In this document: in pieces, positions 17,503 through 26,591 of the stretch
Position numbering within the stretch: position 1 is the stretch's first letter
Layout of the letters: each line of letters starts with the position of its first letter
Origin: Prochlorococcus marinus str. MIT 9201
Lineage (GTDB): Bacteria > Cyanobacteriota > Cyanobacteriia > PCC-6307 > Cyanobiaceae
Length of the DNA: 64,000 nucleotides
NCBI RefSeq assembly: GCF_000759955.1
Contig: NZ_JNAL01000017.1
Span: 1 to 64,000, forward strand
Direction of reading: 5' to 3'
Notes under the pieces: model-generated
Told to the model about the DNA's origin: nothing
The model's input: the letters and a program-made list of their open reading frames with translations, nothing else
The model's database searches: none
Position numbers and translations under genes: made by a program

Positions 17503-20406
17503 ATGGTTATTAAAACTGATAATAATTATGAAAAAGATAACTCGATTATTATTAGAGGAGCTCGTCAACATAATTTAAAAAATATTGACCTTTCTCTACC
17601 TAGGAATAAATTTATTGTTTTTACAGGAGTCAGTGGTAGCGGTAAAAGTTCTTTAGCTTTTGATACGATTTTTGCTGAAGGTCAAAGAAGATATGTCGAA
17701 AGTCTTTCAGCATACGCAAGGCAATTTTTAGGTCAAGTAGATAAACCAGATGTTGATAATATTGAGGGCTTATCACCTGCTATTTCAATTGATCAAAAAT
17801 CAACAAGTCATAATCCTCGTTCAACTGTTGGAACAGTAACAGAAATACAAGATTACTTGAGGTTGTTGTTTGGTCGTGCTGGTGAACCGCATTGTCATCA
17901 TTGTGGGATTCCAATTGCCCCACAAACAATCGATGAAATGGTTGATCAAATTCTTTTATTGCCAGAAGGAACAAGGTATCAATTGTTGGCTCCTGTAGTA
18001 AGAGGGAAGAAAGGAACTCATACAAAATTAATAAGTGGACTAGCTGCTGAGGGCTTCGCTAGAGTAAGAATCAACGGTGAGGTAAGAGAACTTGCTGATA
18101 GTATTGAATTAGATAAAAACCAAATTCATAATATTGAGGTAGTAGTTGATAGACTTATTGCAAGAGAAGGAATTCAAGAACGACTAAACGATTCTTTACA
18201 AACTTGTCTAAAGAGAGGCGATGGTTTAGCGATTGTAGAAGTTGTGCCTAAAAAAGGAGAAAGTTTACCTCCTAACCTAGAAAGAGAGAAACTTTATTCA
18301 GAAAATTATGCATGTCCTGTACATGGTTCTATTGTAGAGGAGCTTTCTCCTAGACTTTTTTCTTTTAACAGCCCATATGGGGCGTGTCCAGACTGTCATG
18401 GAATTGGTTATTTAAAAAAATTTACAGCTGATCGAGTTATACCAGATCAAACATTACCTGTTTATGCCGCCATAGCTCCCTGGAGTGAAAAAGACAATAC
18501 TTATTATTTTTCTTTACTTTATTCTGTAGGACAAGCTTATGGTTTTGAATTAAAAACTCCTTGGAAAGATTTAAGTGATTTGCAAAAAAAAGTTCTACTT
18601 TTGGGATCGGATAAACCAATATTAATTCAAGCTGATAGCCGTTTTAAAACTTCTAGTGGTTTTGAAAGACCTTTTGAGGGAATTTTACCAATATTAGAAA
18701 GACAATTGAATGAAGCTAATGGAGAATCTGTAAGACAAAAATTAGAAAAATATCAAGAATTAGTCGCTTGTAAAATATGTTCTGGCAAAAGATTAAGACC
18801 TGAGGCTCTGGCAGTTAAACTTGGTCCATTTAATATTACTGATTTAACTTCTATAAGTGTTTCAGAAACTTTAACTCATGTAGAGCTCCTAATGGGATTA
18901 GGCAAGACTAAAAAGGAAAATATATCTTTATCAGAAAAACAAAAGCAGATAGGTGAATTGGTTTTAAAAGAGATTCGTTTACGATTGAAGTTTTTAATTA
19001 ATGTTGGTTTAGATTATTTAACTCTAGATAGACCAGCAATGACTTTGTCTGGCGGAGAAGCTCAGCGTATTAGATTAGCTACTCAAATCGGTGCAGGTCT
19101 TACTGGTGTTTTATATGTGTTAGATGAACCAAGTATTGGTTTACATCAGAGAGACAATGACAGATTATTAGAAACTTTAAAAAGTTTAAGAGATCTTGGC
19201 AATACTTTAGTTGTTGTTGAACATGACGAAGATACTATGAAATCTGCAGATTATTTAGTAGATATTGGTCCAGGTGCAGGAGTTTATGGTGGAGAAATTA
19301 TTGCTAGTGGATCATATCAAGATGTCTTGAAATCAGAGCGGTCACTAACTGGGGCTTATCTAAGCGGGAGGAAGTCGATTCCTACTCCACAAGAACGCAG
19401 ATCTTCTGTGAAAAAAAGTTTAATTTTAAATAATTGTTCAAAAAACAATTTAAAAAATATATCTGTAGAGTTCCCATTAGGAAGACTAGTTTCTGTAACT
19501 GGTGTTAGTGGTAGTGGTAAAAGTACTCTTATAAATGAGTTGCTTCACCCTGCCTTGTGTCATTCTCTGGGATTAAAAGTTCCTTTTCCTCAGGGGGTAG
19601 AAGAGTTAAAGGGTATAAAGGCAATTGATAAAGTCATCGTTATTGATCAATCTCCAATAGGAAGAACACCAAGATCAAATCCTGCCACATATACAGGTGC
19701 TTTTGATCCTATAAGGCAGATATTTACTGCTACTGTGGAAGCCAAAGCAAGGGGTTACCAGGCTGGTCAGTTTAGTTTTAATGTAAAAGGAGGAAGATGC
19801 GAAGCGTGTAAAGGCCAAGGAGTTAATGTCATCGAAATGAATTTTTTGCCTGATGTGTATGTTCAATGTGAAGTTTGTAAAGGAGCTCGCTTTAACCGTG
19901 AAACTCTTCAAGTTAAATACAAAGGTTTTAATATATCTGATGTCTTAGAGATGACTGTTGAACAAGCTGCAGAAACTTTTTCTGCTATACCTCAAGCTGC
20001 TGATAGGTTATCTACATTAGTAGATGTCGGATTAGGATATGTCAAATTAGGCCAACCTGCTCCCACATTATCTGGTGGAGAGGCTCAAAGAGTTAAGTTG
20101 GCCACCGAATTATCTAAAAGAGCTACTGGAAAAACTTTATATTTGATTGATGAACCAACTACAGGTTTAAGTTTTTATGACGTACATAAATTAATGGATG
20201 TCATACAACGTTTGGTAGATAAAGGTAATTCAGTAATTGTTATTGAACATAATCTCGATGTTATTAGATGCTCGGATTGGATAATCGATTTAGGACCTGA
20301 TGGAGGAGATAAAGGGGGTGAAATTATTGTGGAAGGTATTCCTGAAGATGTAGCGAAACATCCCACAAGCCATACAGCTAAATATCTAAAAAAAGTTCTA
20401 AATTAA
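17503..20406 (+). CDS. uvrA: Excinuclease ABC subunit A (UvrA)
   Basis: UvrA recognises bulky lesions such as UV photoproducts and loads UvrB. The 967-residue protein has two ABC ATPase modules. The first Walker A is GVSGSGKSS (42-50) and the second is GVSGSGKST near residue 667. Each has an LSGGEAQR signature. Zinc-binding CxxC pairs are visible in CPVHGS...CPDCHGIGYL, in CKICSGKRLRPEA and in the insertion CEACKGQGVNV...CEVCKGARF. All expected regions are intact. High light exposure makes this a core gene for surface Prochlorococcus. Confidence 0.98.
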   Translation: MVIKTDNNYEKDNSIIIRGARQHNLKNIDLSLPRNKFIVFTGVSGSGKSSLAFDTIFAEGQRRYVESLSAYARQFLGQVDKPDVDNIEGLSPAISIDQKSTSHNPRSTVGTVTEIQDYLRLLFGRAGEPHCHHCGIPIAPQTIDEMVDQILLLPEGTRYQLLAPVVRGKKGTHTKLISGLAAEGFARVRINGEVRELADSIELDKNQIHNIEVVVDRLIAREGIQERLNDSLQTCLKRGDGLAIVEVVPKKGESLPPNLEREKLYSENYACPVHGSIVEELSPRLFSFNSPYGACPDCHGIGYLKKFTADRVIPDQTLPVYAAIAPWSEKDNTYYFSLLYSVGQAYGFELKTPWKDLSDLQKKVLLLGSDKPILIQADSRFKTSSGFERPFEGILPILERQLNEANGESVRQKLEKYQELVACKICSGKRLRPEALAVKLGPFNITDLTSISVSETLTHVELLMGLGKTKKENISLSEKQKQIGELVLKEIRLRLKFLINVGLDYLTLDRPAMTLSGGEAQRIRLATQIGAGLTGVLYVLDEPSIGLHQRDNDRLLETLKSLRDLGNTLVVVEHDEDTMKSADYLVDIGPGAGVYGGEIIASGSYQDVLKSERSLTGAYLSGRKSIPTPQERRSSVKKSLILNNCSKNNLKNISVEFPLGRLVSVTGVSGSGKSTLINELLHPALCHSLGLKVPFPQGVEELKGIKAIDKVIVIDQSPIGRTPRSNPATYTGAFDPIRQIFTATVEAKARGYQAGQFSFNVKGGRCEACKGQGVNVIEMNFLPDVYVQCEVCKGARFNRETLQVKYKGFNISDVLEMTVEQAAETFSAIPQAADRLSTLVDVGLGYVKLGQPAPTLSGGEAQRVKLATELSKRATGKTLYLIDEPTTGLSFYDVHKLMDVIQRLVDKGNSVIVIEHNLDVIRCSDWIIDLGPDGGDKGGEIIVEGIPEDVAKHPTSHTAKYLKKVLN

Positions 20407-20456
20407 GAGAATCTTTGTTGTATTTCTTTGTATTTTTAATTATCTATGTAAAGTGA

Positions 20457-20477
20457 AAGTCTTTCTTCGAGGGACTT
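20457..20477 (+). terminator. Possible hairpin after uvrA
   Basis: AAGTC (20457-20461) pairs with GACTT (20473-20477), and the stem can be extended inward by two G-U pairs, a U-A and a C-G pair. A run of seven T starts about 20 bases further on. It lies 50 bases after the uvrA stop and could be a terminator or part of the sps leader; the support is weak. Confidence 0.3.
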
Positions 20478-20548
20478 AATGTCAGTCTCTCTCTGCTTTT
20501 TTTAAAATTTTAATACAAAAATTTTGAAAATCATAATGCTTTCTTAAT

Positions 20549-20563
20549 ATTTCCTTTGGAAAT
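20549..20563. promoter_or_regulatory. Dyad in the sps upstream region
   Basis: ATTTCC (20549-20554) and GGAAAT (20558-20563) form a perfect dyad around TTT, 45 bases before the sps start. Size and position suit an operator for a dimeric regulator, but no known regulator can be named and such dyads arise by chance in AT-rich DNA. Confidence 0.3.
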
Positions 20564-20593
20564 TCAGCTTATTTGTATTAAAGGCGGTTGATC

Positions 20594-20598
20594 GGAGG
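20594..20598 (+). promoter_or_regulatory. Strong ribosome binding site of sps
   Basis: GGAGG ends nine bases before the sps ATG at 20608. Good Shine-Dalgarno sequences are scarce in this window, so this one supports the start choice and suggests efficient initiation. Confidence 0.7.
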
Positions 20599-20607
20599 AT
20601 TTGCTGA

Positions 20608-22017
20608 ATGAGGCTTAAATTTTTACATTTACATTTACATGGTCTTATACGTTCTAAAAATCTTGAATTAGGTAGAGATGCAGATACAGGAGGGCAAACA
20701 CAATACGTTTTAGAATTAGTTAAAAGTTTGGCCAATACTACAGAAGTTGATCAAGTAGATTTAGTCACTCGTTTAATCAGCGATGCTAAAGTTGACGATG
20801 AATACTCTCAAGAAAAAGAATTTGTAGAACCTGGAGTTAAAATTTTAAGATTTAAATTTGGGCCTAATAAATATTTAAGAAAAGAATTACTTTGGCCTTA
20901 TTTAGACGATTTAACTGAAAGCCTTATTTCACACTATAAAACAAATAAAAAGCCTGATTTTATTCATGCACATTATGCAGATGCTGGATATGTCGGAGTT
21001 AAATTAAGTAAATCTTTAAACGTTCCACTTATTTTTACTGGTCATTCTTTAGGAAGGGAAAAAAAGAGAAAATTGCTTGATACCGGTTTAAAAGGCAATC
21101 AGATTGAAAAGCTTTATTCCATAAGTAAAAGAATTGAGGCAGAGGAAAAAGCATTAAAGACAGCAGATATTATTGTTACAAGCACTAAACAAGAGTCCGT
21201 TTATCAATATTCCCAATATTCTTCTTTTTCATCTCACAAGGCTAAAGTGATTCCGCCTGGTGTCGACCATAATAAGTTTCATCATATTCACTCGACAACA
21301 GAGACAGCTGAAATTGATATTATGATGAAACCTTTTCTAAAGGATTCTACTAAACCTCCATTATTGACTATTTCTAGGGCTGTACGAAGAAAAAATATTC
21401 CCTCTTTGATTGAGGCATATGGAAGGTCTGAGAAATTAAAAAGAAAAACTAATTTAATTTTGATTTTAGGTTGTCGAGAAAGTACCTCAAAACTTGATCC
21501 TCAGCAAAAAGATGTTTTTAATAATATTTTTGAAACGATTGATAAATATAATTTGTATGGAAAAGTTGCTTATCCAAAAAAGCATCTTCCAAGTCAAATA
21601 CCTGCTTTATATAGGTGGGCTGCTAGCAGAGGAGGTGTATTTGTAAATCCAGCATTAACGGAGCCTTTTGGTTTAACCCTTATTGAAGCTTCTTCATGTG
21701 GATTACCAATAATATCAACGAATGATGGAGGACCAAAAGAAATTCGCTCGAAATGCGCAAATGGGCTTTTGGTAGATGTTACTGATATTAACGAGTTGAA
21801 AAATATTCTTGAAAAAGGAATTTCAAATAATAATCAGTGGAAATTATGGAGTAGAAATGGAATTGAAGGGGTTAACAGGCACTTTAGTTGGAATACTCAT
21901 GTACGAAATTATTTATCAATACTTACAGAAGAGTTTTCAAGGTCAAATAATCATTCTTCTTCTGATATTAAACAGAGTTGTTTAAAAGGAAGTTCCTCAC
22001 TAATAAAACCCCACTGA
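20608..22017 (+). CDS. sps: Sucrose-phosphate synthase, glycosyltransferase domain only
   Basis: The 469-residue GT-B (GT4) enzyme makes sucrose-6-phosphate from UDP- or ADP-glucose and fructose-6-phosphate. Diagnostic sucrose-synthase-family motifs are GRDADTGGQTQYVLELVKS at 22-40, FTGHSLGREKKRKLL near 145, the donor loop ISRAVRRKN near 255, and the E-x7-E segment EPFGLTLIEASSCGLP near 353. Many cyanobacterial SPS proteins carry a second, SPP-like phosphohydrolase domain; here the protein stops after the transferase. It would then need a separate sucrose-phosphatase, which is not in the window. Sucrose is a compatible solute and carbon sink in this group. The last 67 bases are antisense to the next gene. 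Confidence 0.9.
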   Translation: MRLKFLHLHLHGLIRSKNLELGRDADTGGQTQYVLELVKSLANTTEVDQVDLVTRLISDAKVDDEYSQEKEFVEPGVKILRFKFGPNKYLRKELLWPYLDDLTESLISHYKTNKKPDFIHAHYADAGYVGVKLSKSLNVPLIFTGHSLGREKKRKLLDTGLKGNQIEKLYSISKRIEAEEKALKTADIIVTSTKQESVYQYSQYSSFSSHKAKVIPPGVDHNKFHHIHSTTETAEIDIMMKPFLKDSTKPPLLTISRAVRRKNIPSLIEAYGRSEKLKRKTNLILILGCRESTSKLDPQQKDVFNNIFETIDKYNLYGKVAYPKKHLPSQIPALYRWAASRGGVFVNPALTEPFGLTLIEASSCGLPIISTNDGGPKEIRSKCANGLLVDVTDINELKNILEKGISNNNQWKLWSRNGIEGVNRHFSWNTHVRNYLSILTEEFSRSNNHSSSDIKQSCLKGSSSLIKPH

Positions 22018-22196
22018 TCAAATACTTTAGGATCTGGGTGCAGAATCAGTTGATTGTTATGAGTTTTCTTTAGTTTGAAGCCTTTTTTAGATAGTTTTTT
22101 CATTAAGTTAGCAGTTTCTTCAAACCTTGATGCCATTGCATCAAGACTTGAGCAGTCACTTGTTAATCCATTATCTTTCCATGTAAAAAAACTCAT
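21951..22196 (-). CDS. Conserved-looking 81-residue protein of unknown function
   Basis: This small soluble protein begins MSFFTWKDNGLTSDCSSLDA and continues with an amphipathic, lysine-rich middle (EETANLMKKLSKKGFKLKK) and the tail DPKVFDQWGFISEEL. It is probably a compact alpha/beta fold. I do not recognise a named domain. ATG is at 22196-22194, and the gene lies 10 bases downstream of mraY in the same direction, so it is probably co-transcribed. Its last 67 bases overlap the 3' end of sps on the opposite strand. Sensible composition and placement favour a real gene. Confidence 0.7.
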   Translation of the reverse strand: MSFFTWKDNGLTSDCSSLDAMASRFEETANLMKKLSKKGFKLKKTHNNQLILHPDPKVFDQWGFISEELPFKQLCLISEEE

Positions 22197-22206
22197 AACA
22201 AATTTT

Positions 22207-23283
22207 TTAAAGATTAATTTTTAAAACTATACCTAAAATTACAAGTAAAATGTTGATTTTCCAAAAATTTTCAACTATTTTTTGTTCTTTTATTCCTTGA
22301 AGTTCAAAATGGTGGTGCAGTGGAGACATTAAAAATATGCGTTTACCTTTATGAAATAATTTTTTTGTAATTTTAAAAAATCCTACTTGGATCATTACTG
22401 ATAAAGATTCAACAATAAATATTCCAGAGAAAATAGTTAAGGTAAAAATGCTATTAGTTAATATTGCTATAGAACCCAGAATTGCCCCAATACTTAAAGA
22501 TCCTGTGTCACCCATAAATATTTTTGCAGGATAACTGTTGTACTTTAGAAACCCTAAGCATATCCCAGACATTGAATAACATAAGATACTAAAAACAAAA
22601 AGTTCTTGCTGCTCTTTCATCAATATTTCTGTTCCTAATCCGTAAAAGACGATTCCACTGCATCCAGCTGCTAATCCATCTAGCCCATCAGTTAAATTCA
22701 CTGAATTACTTATCCCAATTAGTACTAAAAAAGTAATAGGCAATATGAAAGTATTTATATTTATTCCCAAAGAGTCGGATATTATAATTATTGGATTTAG
22801 AAAATTTTTTTCATAGGTTAACCATATAAAAATTATTGAGATGATACTTTGTAGTATTAATTTTTCCTTTGTTTTTAAACCTGTGTTTTCATTTTTTTTA
22901 ATACTTAAATAATCATCTAAAAATCCGATAATAAAAAACCCAACAATAGTAACCAATAAAAGAAATAATTTTAGGGAACCTAAATTGATAGTTATTAACA
23001 ACAGAAAAATTAAAAAAGGGATTATCATAAATACCCCACCCATTGTTGGAGTACCGCTTTTTTTTACGTGACTAGCAGGGCCTTCAATCCTAATATTTTG
23101 AAGTAAATTTAATTTATTGATTATTTTTAGACCACTCTTTGTTATTAATAAAGAAGTAAAGAAAAATAATGTATAAACTCCTATAAAAATAAAATTTTTA
23201 AAAAAAAAGGAGGTAACTATTAAAGAAAAAGTATTAAATATTAATAACGATTTAAAGTTAAATTCTTTAATCTTCCCAATCAT
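22207..23283 (-). CDS. mraY: Phospho-N-acetylmuramoyl-pentapeptide transferase MraY
   Basis: MraY transfers phospho-MurNAc-pentapeptide to undecaprenyl phosphate, giving lipid I for peptidoglycan. The 358-residue polytopic membrane protein has the family signatures GFLDDYLSIKK (catalytic Asp pair), NLTDGLDGLAAG, AKIFMGDTGSLSIGA and MSPLHHHFELQG. About ten hydrophobic segments are evident. ATG is at 23283-23281, and its first 17 bases overlap the end of the DUF3134 gene upstream. Confidence 0.96.
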   Translation of the reverse strand: MIGKIKEFNFKSLLIFNTFSLIVTSFFFKNFIFIGVYTLFFFTSLLITKSGLKIINKLNLLQNIRIEGPASHVKKSGTPTMGGVFMIIPFLIFLLLITINLGSLKLFLLLVTIVGFFIIGFLDDYLSIKKNENTGLKTKEKLILQSIISIIFIWLTYEKNFLNPIIIISDSLGININTFILPITFLVLIGISNSVNLTDGLDGLAAGCSGIVFYGLGTEILMKEQQELFVFSILCYSMSGICLGFLKYNSYPAKIFMGDTGSLSIGAILGSIAILTNSIFTLTIFSGIFIVESLSVMIQVGFFKITKKLFHKGKRIFLMSPLHHHFELQGIKEQKIVENFWKINILLVILGIVLKINL

Positions 23284-23548
23284 CTTCTAAAGAAGGGTCT
23301 TCTTCAGTTTTATAATCTTCTTTTTCTCCCATAAGCGCTGAAAGTTCTTCTTCTTCTATCGTACTAATCTCTTGTGAATCCCCCTCTTTTTCAGCAACAA
23401 GTCTTCCTGTATTTTCAAGCCAAGATAGCAAATCAGGTTCATCTCTTAGGGGTAAAACAGGAGCTGGGTCATCTCTGTGGTAGCAAGTTAAAGCAGGGTT
23501 GACTTCAGAAATATCGTCTAATCTAAGTTTTAGTTTATTTGAGTCCAT
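23267..23548 (-). CDS. DUF3134 family small acidic protein
   Basis: I place the start at ATG 23548-23546, giving a 93-residue protein (MDSNKLKLRLDDISEVNPAL). The longer reading frame upstream adds a Cys/Tyr-rich stretch unlike the family. The core PAPVLPLRDEPDLLSWLENTGRLVA matches the cyanobacterial DUF3134 pattern with its LLxWLExTGRL motif. The C-terminal 40 residues are very acidic. The function is unknown. It overlaps mraY by 17 bases and is likely to be its operon partner. Confidence 0.8.
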   Translation of the reverse strand: MDSNKLKLRLDDISEVNPALTCYHRDDPAPVLPLRDEPDLLSWLENTGRLVAEKEGDSQEISTIEEEELSALMGEKEDYKTEEDPSLEDDWED

Positions 23549-23601
23549 AAGGAGTTTTCTTCTATATATAAGATAATACATAATGATGCACACGAAAAAC
23601 T

Positions 23602-23796
23602 TTGTTTGACAAAGCAAATTTAAAATACTTTTTTATCTGGTCAATTTCATTATTGATTTCAGGATTATTTAAACTGATTGGTTATTTGAATCCTAATGTT
23701 TTAATAATTAATAACTTTCTTCTCTTGTTACTAGTTTTTGGACCAGCTCTTTTAGTTACAATAATATTAGTTTTTAAAAAGTTTTCAAATTCTTAA
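23602..23796 (+). CDS. Small two-helix membrane protein upstream of argG
   Basis: A 64-residue frame begins with TTG at 23602 (MFDKANLKYFFIWSISLLIS). It contains two hydrophobic helices at about residues 10-28 and 34-57, separated by a short polar turn, with a lysine-rich end. There is no recognised domain. It lies 35 bases before argG in the same direction and diverges from DUF3134. A non-ATG start and small size leave doubt, but hydrophobic ORFs of this form are typical of real small membrane proteins. Confidence 0.55.
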   Translation: MFDKANLKYFFIWSISLLISGLFKLIGYLNPNVLIINNFLLLLLVFGPALLVTIILVFKKFSNS

Positions 23797-23831
23797 TTAC
23801 GTCAAAATTTAAATTTATGGAGCAAATTTAG

Positions 23832-25046
23832 ATGCAGCAGGTTAAAAAAGTTGTACTAGCTTATTCTGGCGGAGTAGATACGAGCGTTTGTATTCCATAT
23901 TTAAAAAATGAGTATGGAATTTCAGAAGTGGTTACTTTTGTAGCAGATCTTGGTCAAGGCGAGGATTTGGAACTTATTAGACAAAAAGCCTTAAATTCTG
24001 GTGCATCTCAATCAATCGTTGGTAATTTAGTAAATAATTTTGTTGAGAAATACGCTTTTCCAGCTATTAGAGCAAACGCGTTATATTTAGATAAATATCC
24101 TTTATCTACAGCTCTTGCAAGGCCTTTAATTGCTGAAAATCTCGTAAATATTGCTAGAGAGATTAATGCTGATGCAGTAGCTCATGGATGCACTGGGAAA
24201 GGCAATGATCAAGTTCGATTTGATTTAGCGATTAATTCTTTAGGCCCTGATTTGAAAATAATTACTCCTGCAAGGGAGTGGAATATGAGTAGGGAAGAGG
24301 CAATAATGTACGGAGAAAAATTTGGTATTCCTGCACCAGTTTCAAAAAAATCACCATATTCGATAGACGTTAATTTACTTGGTAGGAGTATTGAAGCGGG
24401 GATTTTAGAAGACCCAATGCAAGAAGTACCTGAAGATATATTTGCGATGACATCATCAATTGATAATTCACCTAATTCGCCTCAAGATATAGAAATTGCC
24501 TTCAAAAATGGGTTTCCAGTTGGAATTAATGATAAATTTTTAACTCCATTAGAAATCATTCAAAAAGCAAATGATCTTGCAGGTGTGCATGGTTTTGGAA
24601 GAATAGATATGATTGAAGATCGAGTAGTAGGAATTAAAAGTAGAGAGATTTACGAAACACCTGGCCTCTTACTTTTAATCAAAGCTCATAAAGAATTAGA
24701 GAGCATTACATTAAATCCCGATGTTGTTGACTTTAAAGAAATAGTAGAAAAAAAATGGGGGCAATTAGTTTATCAAGGGTTTTGGTTTGGACCTCTTAAA
24801 GAGAGTTTAGATTCCTTTATTTCATCGACTCAATCTTCAGTTAATGGAATAGTAAGGATTAGACTTCACAAGGGGAACGCAATAGTAATAGGGAGAATGT
24901 CGGAAAATAATTCACTCTATAGGGAAGATTTGGCGACTTATAGCAAAAATGATGTTTTTAATCATTCTTTAGCAGAGGGTTTTATTTATATGTGGGGAAT
25001 GTCTAATAAAATATGGGCTGAGTTAAATTCAAAAACAAAAGATTAA
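23832..25046 (+). CDS. argG: Argininosuccinate synthase
   Basis: ArgG joins citrulline and aspartate with ATP in arginine synthesis. The 404-residue protein has the N-type ATP pyrophosphatase P-loop [11 protein letters not shown] at residues 8-18 and the [15 protein letters not shown] segment near 116-130. It also has [17 protein letters not shown] near 176. Length and motifs are standard. The start at ATG 23832 is preceded by TGGAGCAAATTTAG, a moderate ribosome binding site. Its end faces rpsF with a four-base gap. Confidence 0.97.
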   Translation: MQQVKKVVLAYSGGVDTSVCIPYLKNEYGISEVVTFVADLGQGEDLELIRQKALNSGASQSIVGNLVNNFVEKYAFPAIRANALYLDKYPLSTALARPLIAENLVNIAREINADAVAHGCTGKGNDQVRFDLAINSLGPDLKIITPAREWNMSREEAIMYGEKFGIPAPVSKKSPYSIDVNLLGRSIEAGILEDPMQEVPEDIFAMTSSIDNSPNSPQDIEIAFKNGFPVGINDKFLTPLEIIQKANDLAGVHGFGRIDMIEDRVVGIKSREIYETPGLLLLIKAHKELESITLNPDVVDFKEIVEKKWGQLVYQGFWFGPLKESLDSFISSTQSSVNGIVRIRLHKGNAIVIGRMSENNSLYREDLATYSKNDVFNHSLAEGFIYMWGMSNKIWAELNSKTKD

Positions 25047-25049
25047 CAT

Positions 25050-25511
25050 TTAAGATTTTGCATTTTCTTTTGTTTTAGTATCATCTTTTTCTAAAGTTGA
25101 AGTATTTGCGCTTAATACTGGTTGTTTTTCCTTAGATTCATCTTTAGTTTCTAGATTCTCTTTATCATCTGATTGAGTTGAACCCTTTGTGGAAGGTCTT
25201 GGAGTTGGTAAAGGCCCTTCTTGTTTAACGGTCATGTATCTAATAACGTCTTCACTAAGTCTCATTGATTTTTCTATTTTAGAAATATGTTGCCCATCAC
25301 CTTGATGACTCAATTGAACATAAATACCTTCTCTGTGTTTTGATATTTGATAAGCTAGTCTTCTTTTACCTCTCATTTGACTATCCAGGATGGTGCCACC
25401 ATATTCTTCTAAAAGCTTATTGTCTTTTTCAATGTGATTATTTACTTCATCTTCCGCAATATCAGGGCGGAGGATGTACATTGTTTCGTAATAAATTTGT
25501 TGGTCGTTCAT
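25050..25511 (-). CDS. rpsF: 30S ribosomal protein S6
   Basis: S6 binds 16S rRNA with S18 in the platform. The core [40 protein letters not shown] and [11 protein letters not shown] is clear. I chose ATG 25511-25509 because family members start about seven residues before YETMYILRP; an in-frame ATG at 25550 would add 13 residues and cannot be excluded. After residue 100 comes a roughly 50-residue tail rich in Ser, Thr, Lys and Glu, longer than in E. coli and presumably disordered. The S18 gene is not next to it. Confidence 0.93.
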   Translation of the reverse strand: MNDQQIYYETMYILRPDIAEDEVNNHIEKDNKLLEEYGGTILDSQMRGKRRLAYQISKHREGIYVQLSHQGDGQHISKIEKSMRLSEDVIRYMTVKQEGPLPTPRPSTKGSTQSDDKENLETKDESKEKQPVLSANTSTLEKDDTKTKENAKS

Positions 25512-25594
25512 AGTTTCAGACAAGGTCTTTGGCTCATAAATAGTTTTCATGAGCGTCTGTACATTATTTACCTTACATTACGAAGGGTAGTTTC

Positions 25595-26476
25595 TTAAAA
25601 ATTGGCATCATTTTTTTTAAGATAATTTTTCAGCGCGTCACTCATAATGTGAAAAGGGACTTCTAAACCATCTGTCCAAAATGTTAATGATTTCATACCT
25701 TGGGCAATAAGCATTTGTAAACCGTCGATAGTGATGCATCCTTTGTTTGAGCTAAATTTTAATAAAGGTGTTGGAGCGGGATTATAGATTAAATCATAAA
25801 CAATAGTTTTCGAGGTAAGAGATCTCCAAAAAGTCTCTCCATATGGCAAAGTGTTTTCTTCATTTGAAGCTGTTTTCATTCCTACTGGTGTTGTATTTAC
25901 TATTAAATTCGCTTCTTTAATTAATTTTTGAATCCTATCATCATTATTTAAAAAACCCTGAATTTCAATTTGATTTCCAAAATTTTTTATTAAATTATCT
26001 AGTGATGATTTGTTACGTGATACCACTGAGATTGTTGAGAAATTTAAATTTATTAATCCTTGAATAACTGATCTTGCTGCACCACCGGAGCCAAGAACTA
26101 TCGATTGTTTTTTTGTTAAATTTAATGTTTTTAACGGATAAATAAATCCCTCTACATCAGTATTAGTTCCGCTCCATTCTTTTTTAGAATTTAGTTTTAG
26201 CGTATTTATTGCTTTAAGTTTGTTAGCGATAGGGGAAATTTCACTACAGAGGTCAAATACTTTTTCTTTATGGGGGATTGTGATATTTAAACCCTTACAA
26301 TTAATTTTTTTAAAAGAACTGAGAACTAACTCTAGATCTTCATTTTTACAGGGTATAGCAATATAAATTAAATCCAAGCCTAAATACTGAAGAGCGTGAT
26401 TTTGCATAATTGGTGATAAGGAATGGCTTACTGGATCGCCTATTAATGCAATAAAAGATGTCTTACTTGTAATCAT
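25595..26476 (-). CDS. aroE: Shikimate dehydrogenase
   Basis: AroE reduces 3-dehydroshikimate with NADPH in aromatic amino acid synthesis. The 293-residue protein has the substrate loop DPVSHSLSPIMQNHAL (16-31), the catalytic Lys in NITIPHKEKV near residue 65, and INTLKL. The Rossmann loop VLGSGGAARSVIQGL lies near 128-142, and NTTPVGM near 190. ATG is at 26476-26474. It diverges from dnaK across an 85-115 base gap holding a GC-rich dyad. DAHP synthase of the same pathway lies 8 kb to the right. Confidence 0.96.
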   Translation of the reverse strand: MITSKTSFIALIGDPVSHSLSPIMQNHALQYLGLDLIYIAIPCKNEDLELVLSSFKKINCKGLNITIPHKEKVFDLCSEISPIANKLKAINTLKLNSKKEWSGTNTDVEGFIYPLKTLNLTKKQSIVLGSGGAARSVIQGLINLNFSTISVVSRNKSSLDNLIKNFGNQIEIQGFLNNDDRIQKLIKEANLIVNTTPVGMKTASNEENTLPYGETFWRSLTSKTIVYDLIYNPAPTPLLKFSSNKGCITIDGLQMLIAQGMKSLTFWTDGLEVPFHIMSDALKNYLKKNDANF

Positions 26477-26502
26477 GTCTAAAAATTTTTAAAAAAAATT
26501 GC

Positions 26503-26531
26503 GGTCTGTTCGGGAACCACACCCCGTTTTT
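26503..26531. promoter_or_regulatory. GC-rich dyad between aroE and dnaK
   Basis: In an otherwise AT-rich gap, GTTC (26508-26511) and GAAC (26514-26517) form a tight dyad flanked by GGT (26503-26505) and ACC (26520-26523 region). CGGG (26511-26514) can alternatively pair with CCCG (26523-26526), followed by five T, an attenuator-like arrangement on the dnaK side. It is not the CIRCE element (TTAGCACTC repeat) found before many heat-shock genes. Confidence 0.35.
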
Positions 26532-26591
26532 GAGTAACAATAATGACGCCAATGACCGATTATGGAGAATAACAAATATGAGAATTTACCC

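Noticed and set aside
23549-23617. Extended N-terminus of the DUF3134 gene
   Set aside because: The added residues are Cys/Tyr/Ile-rich, unlike the family, and ATG 23548 gives a clean start.
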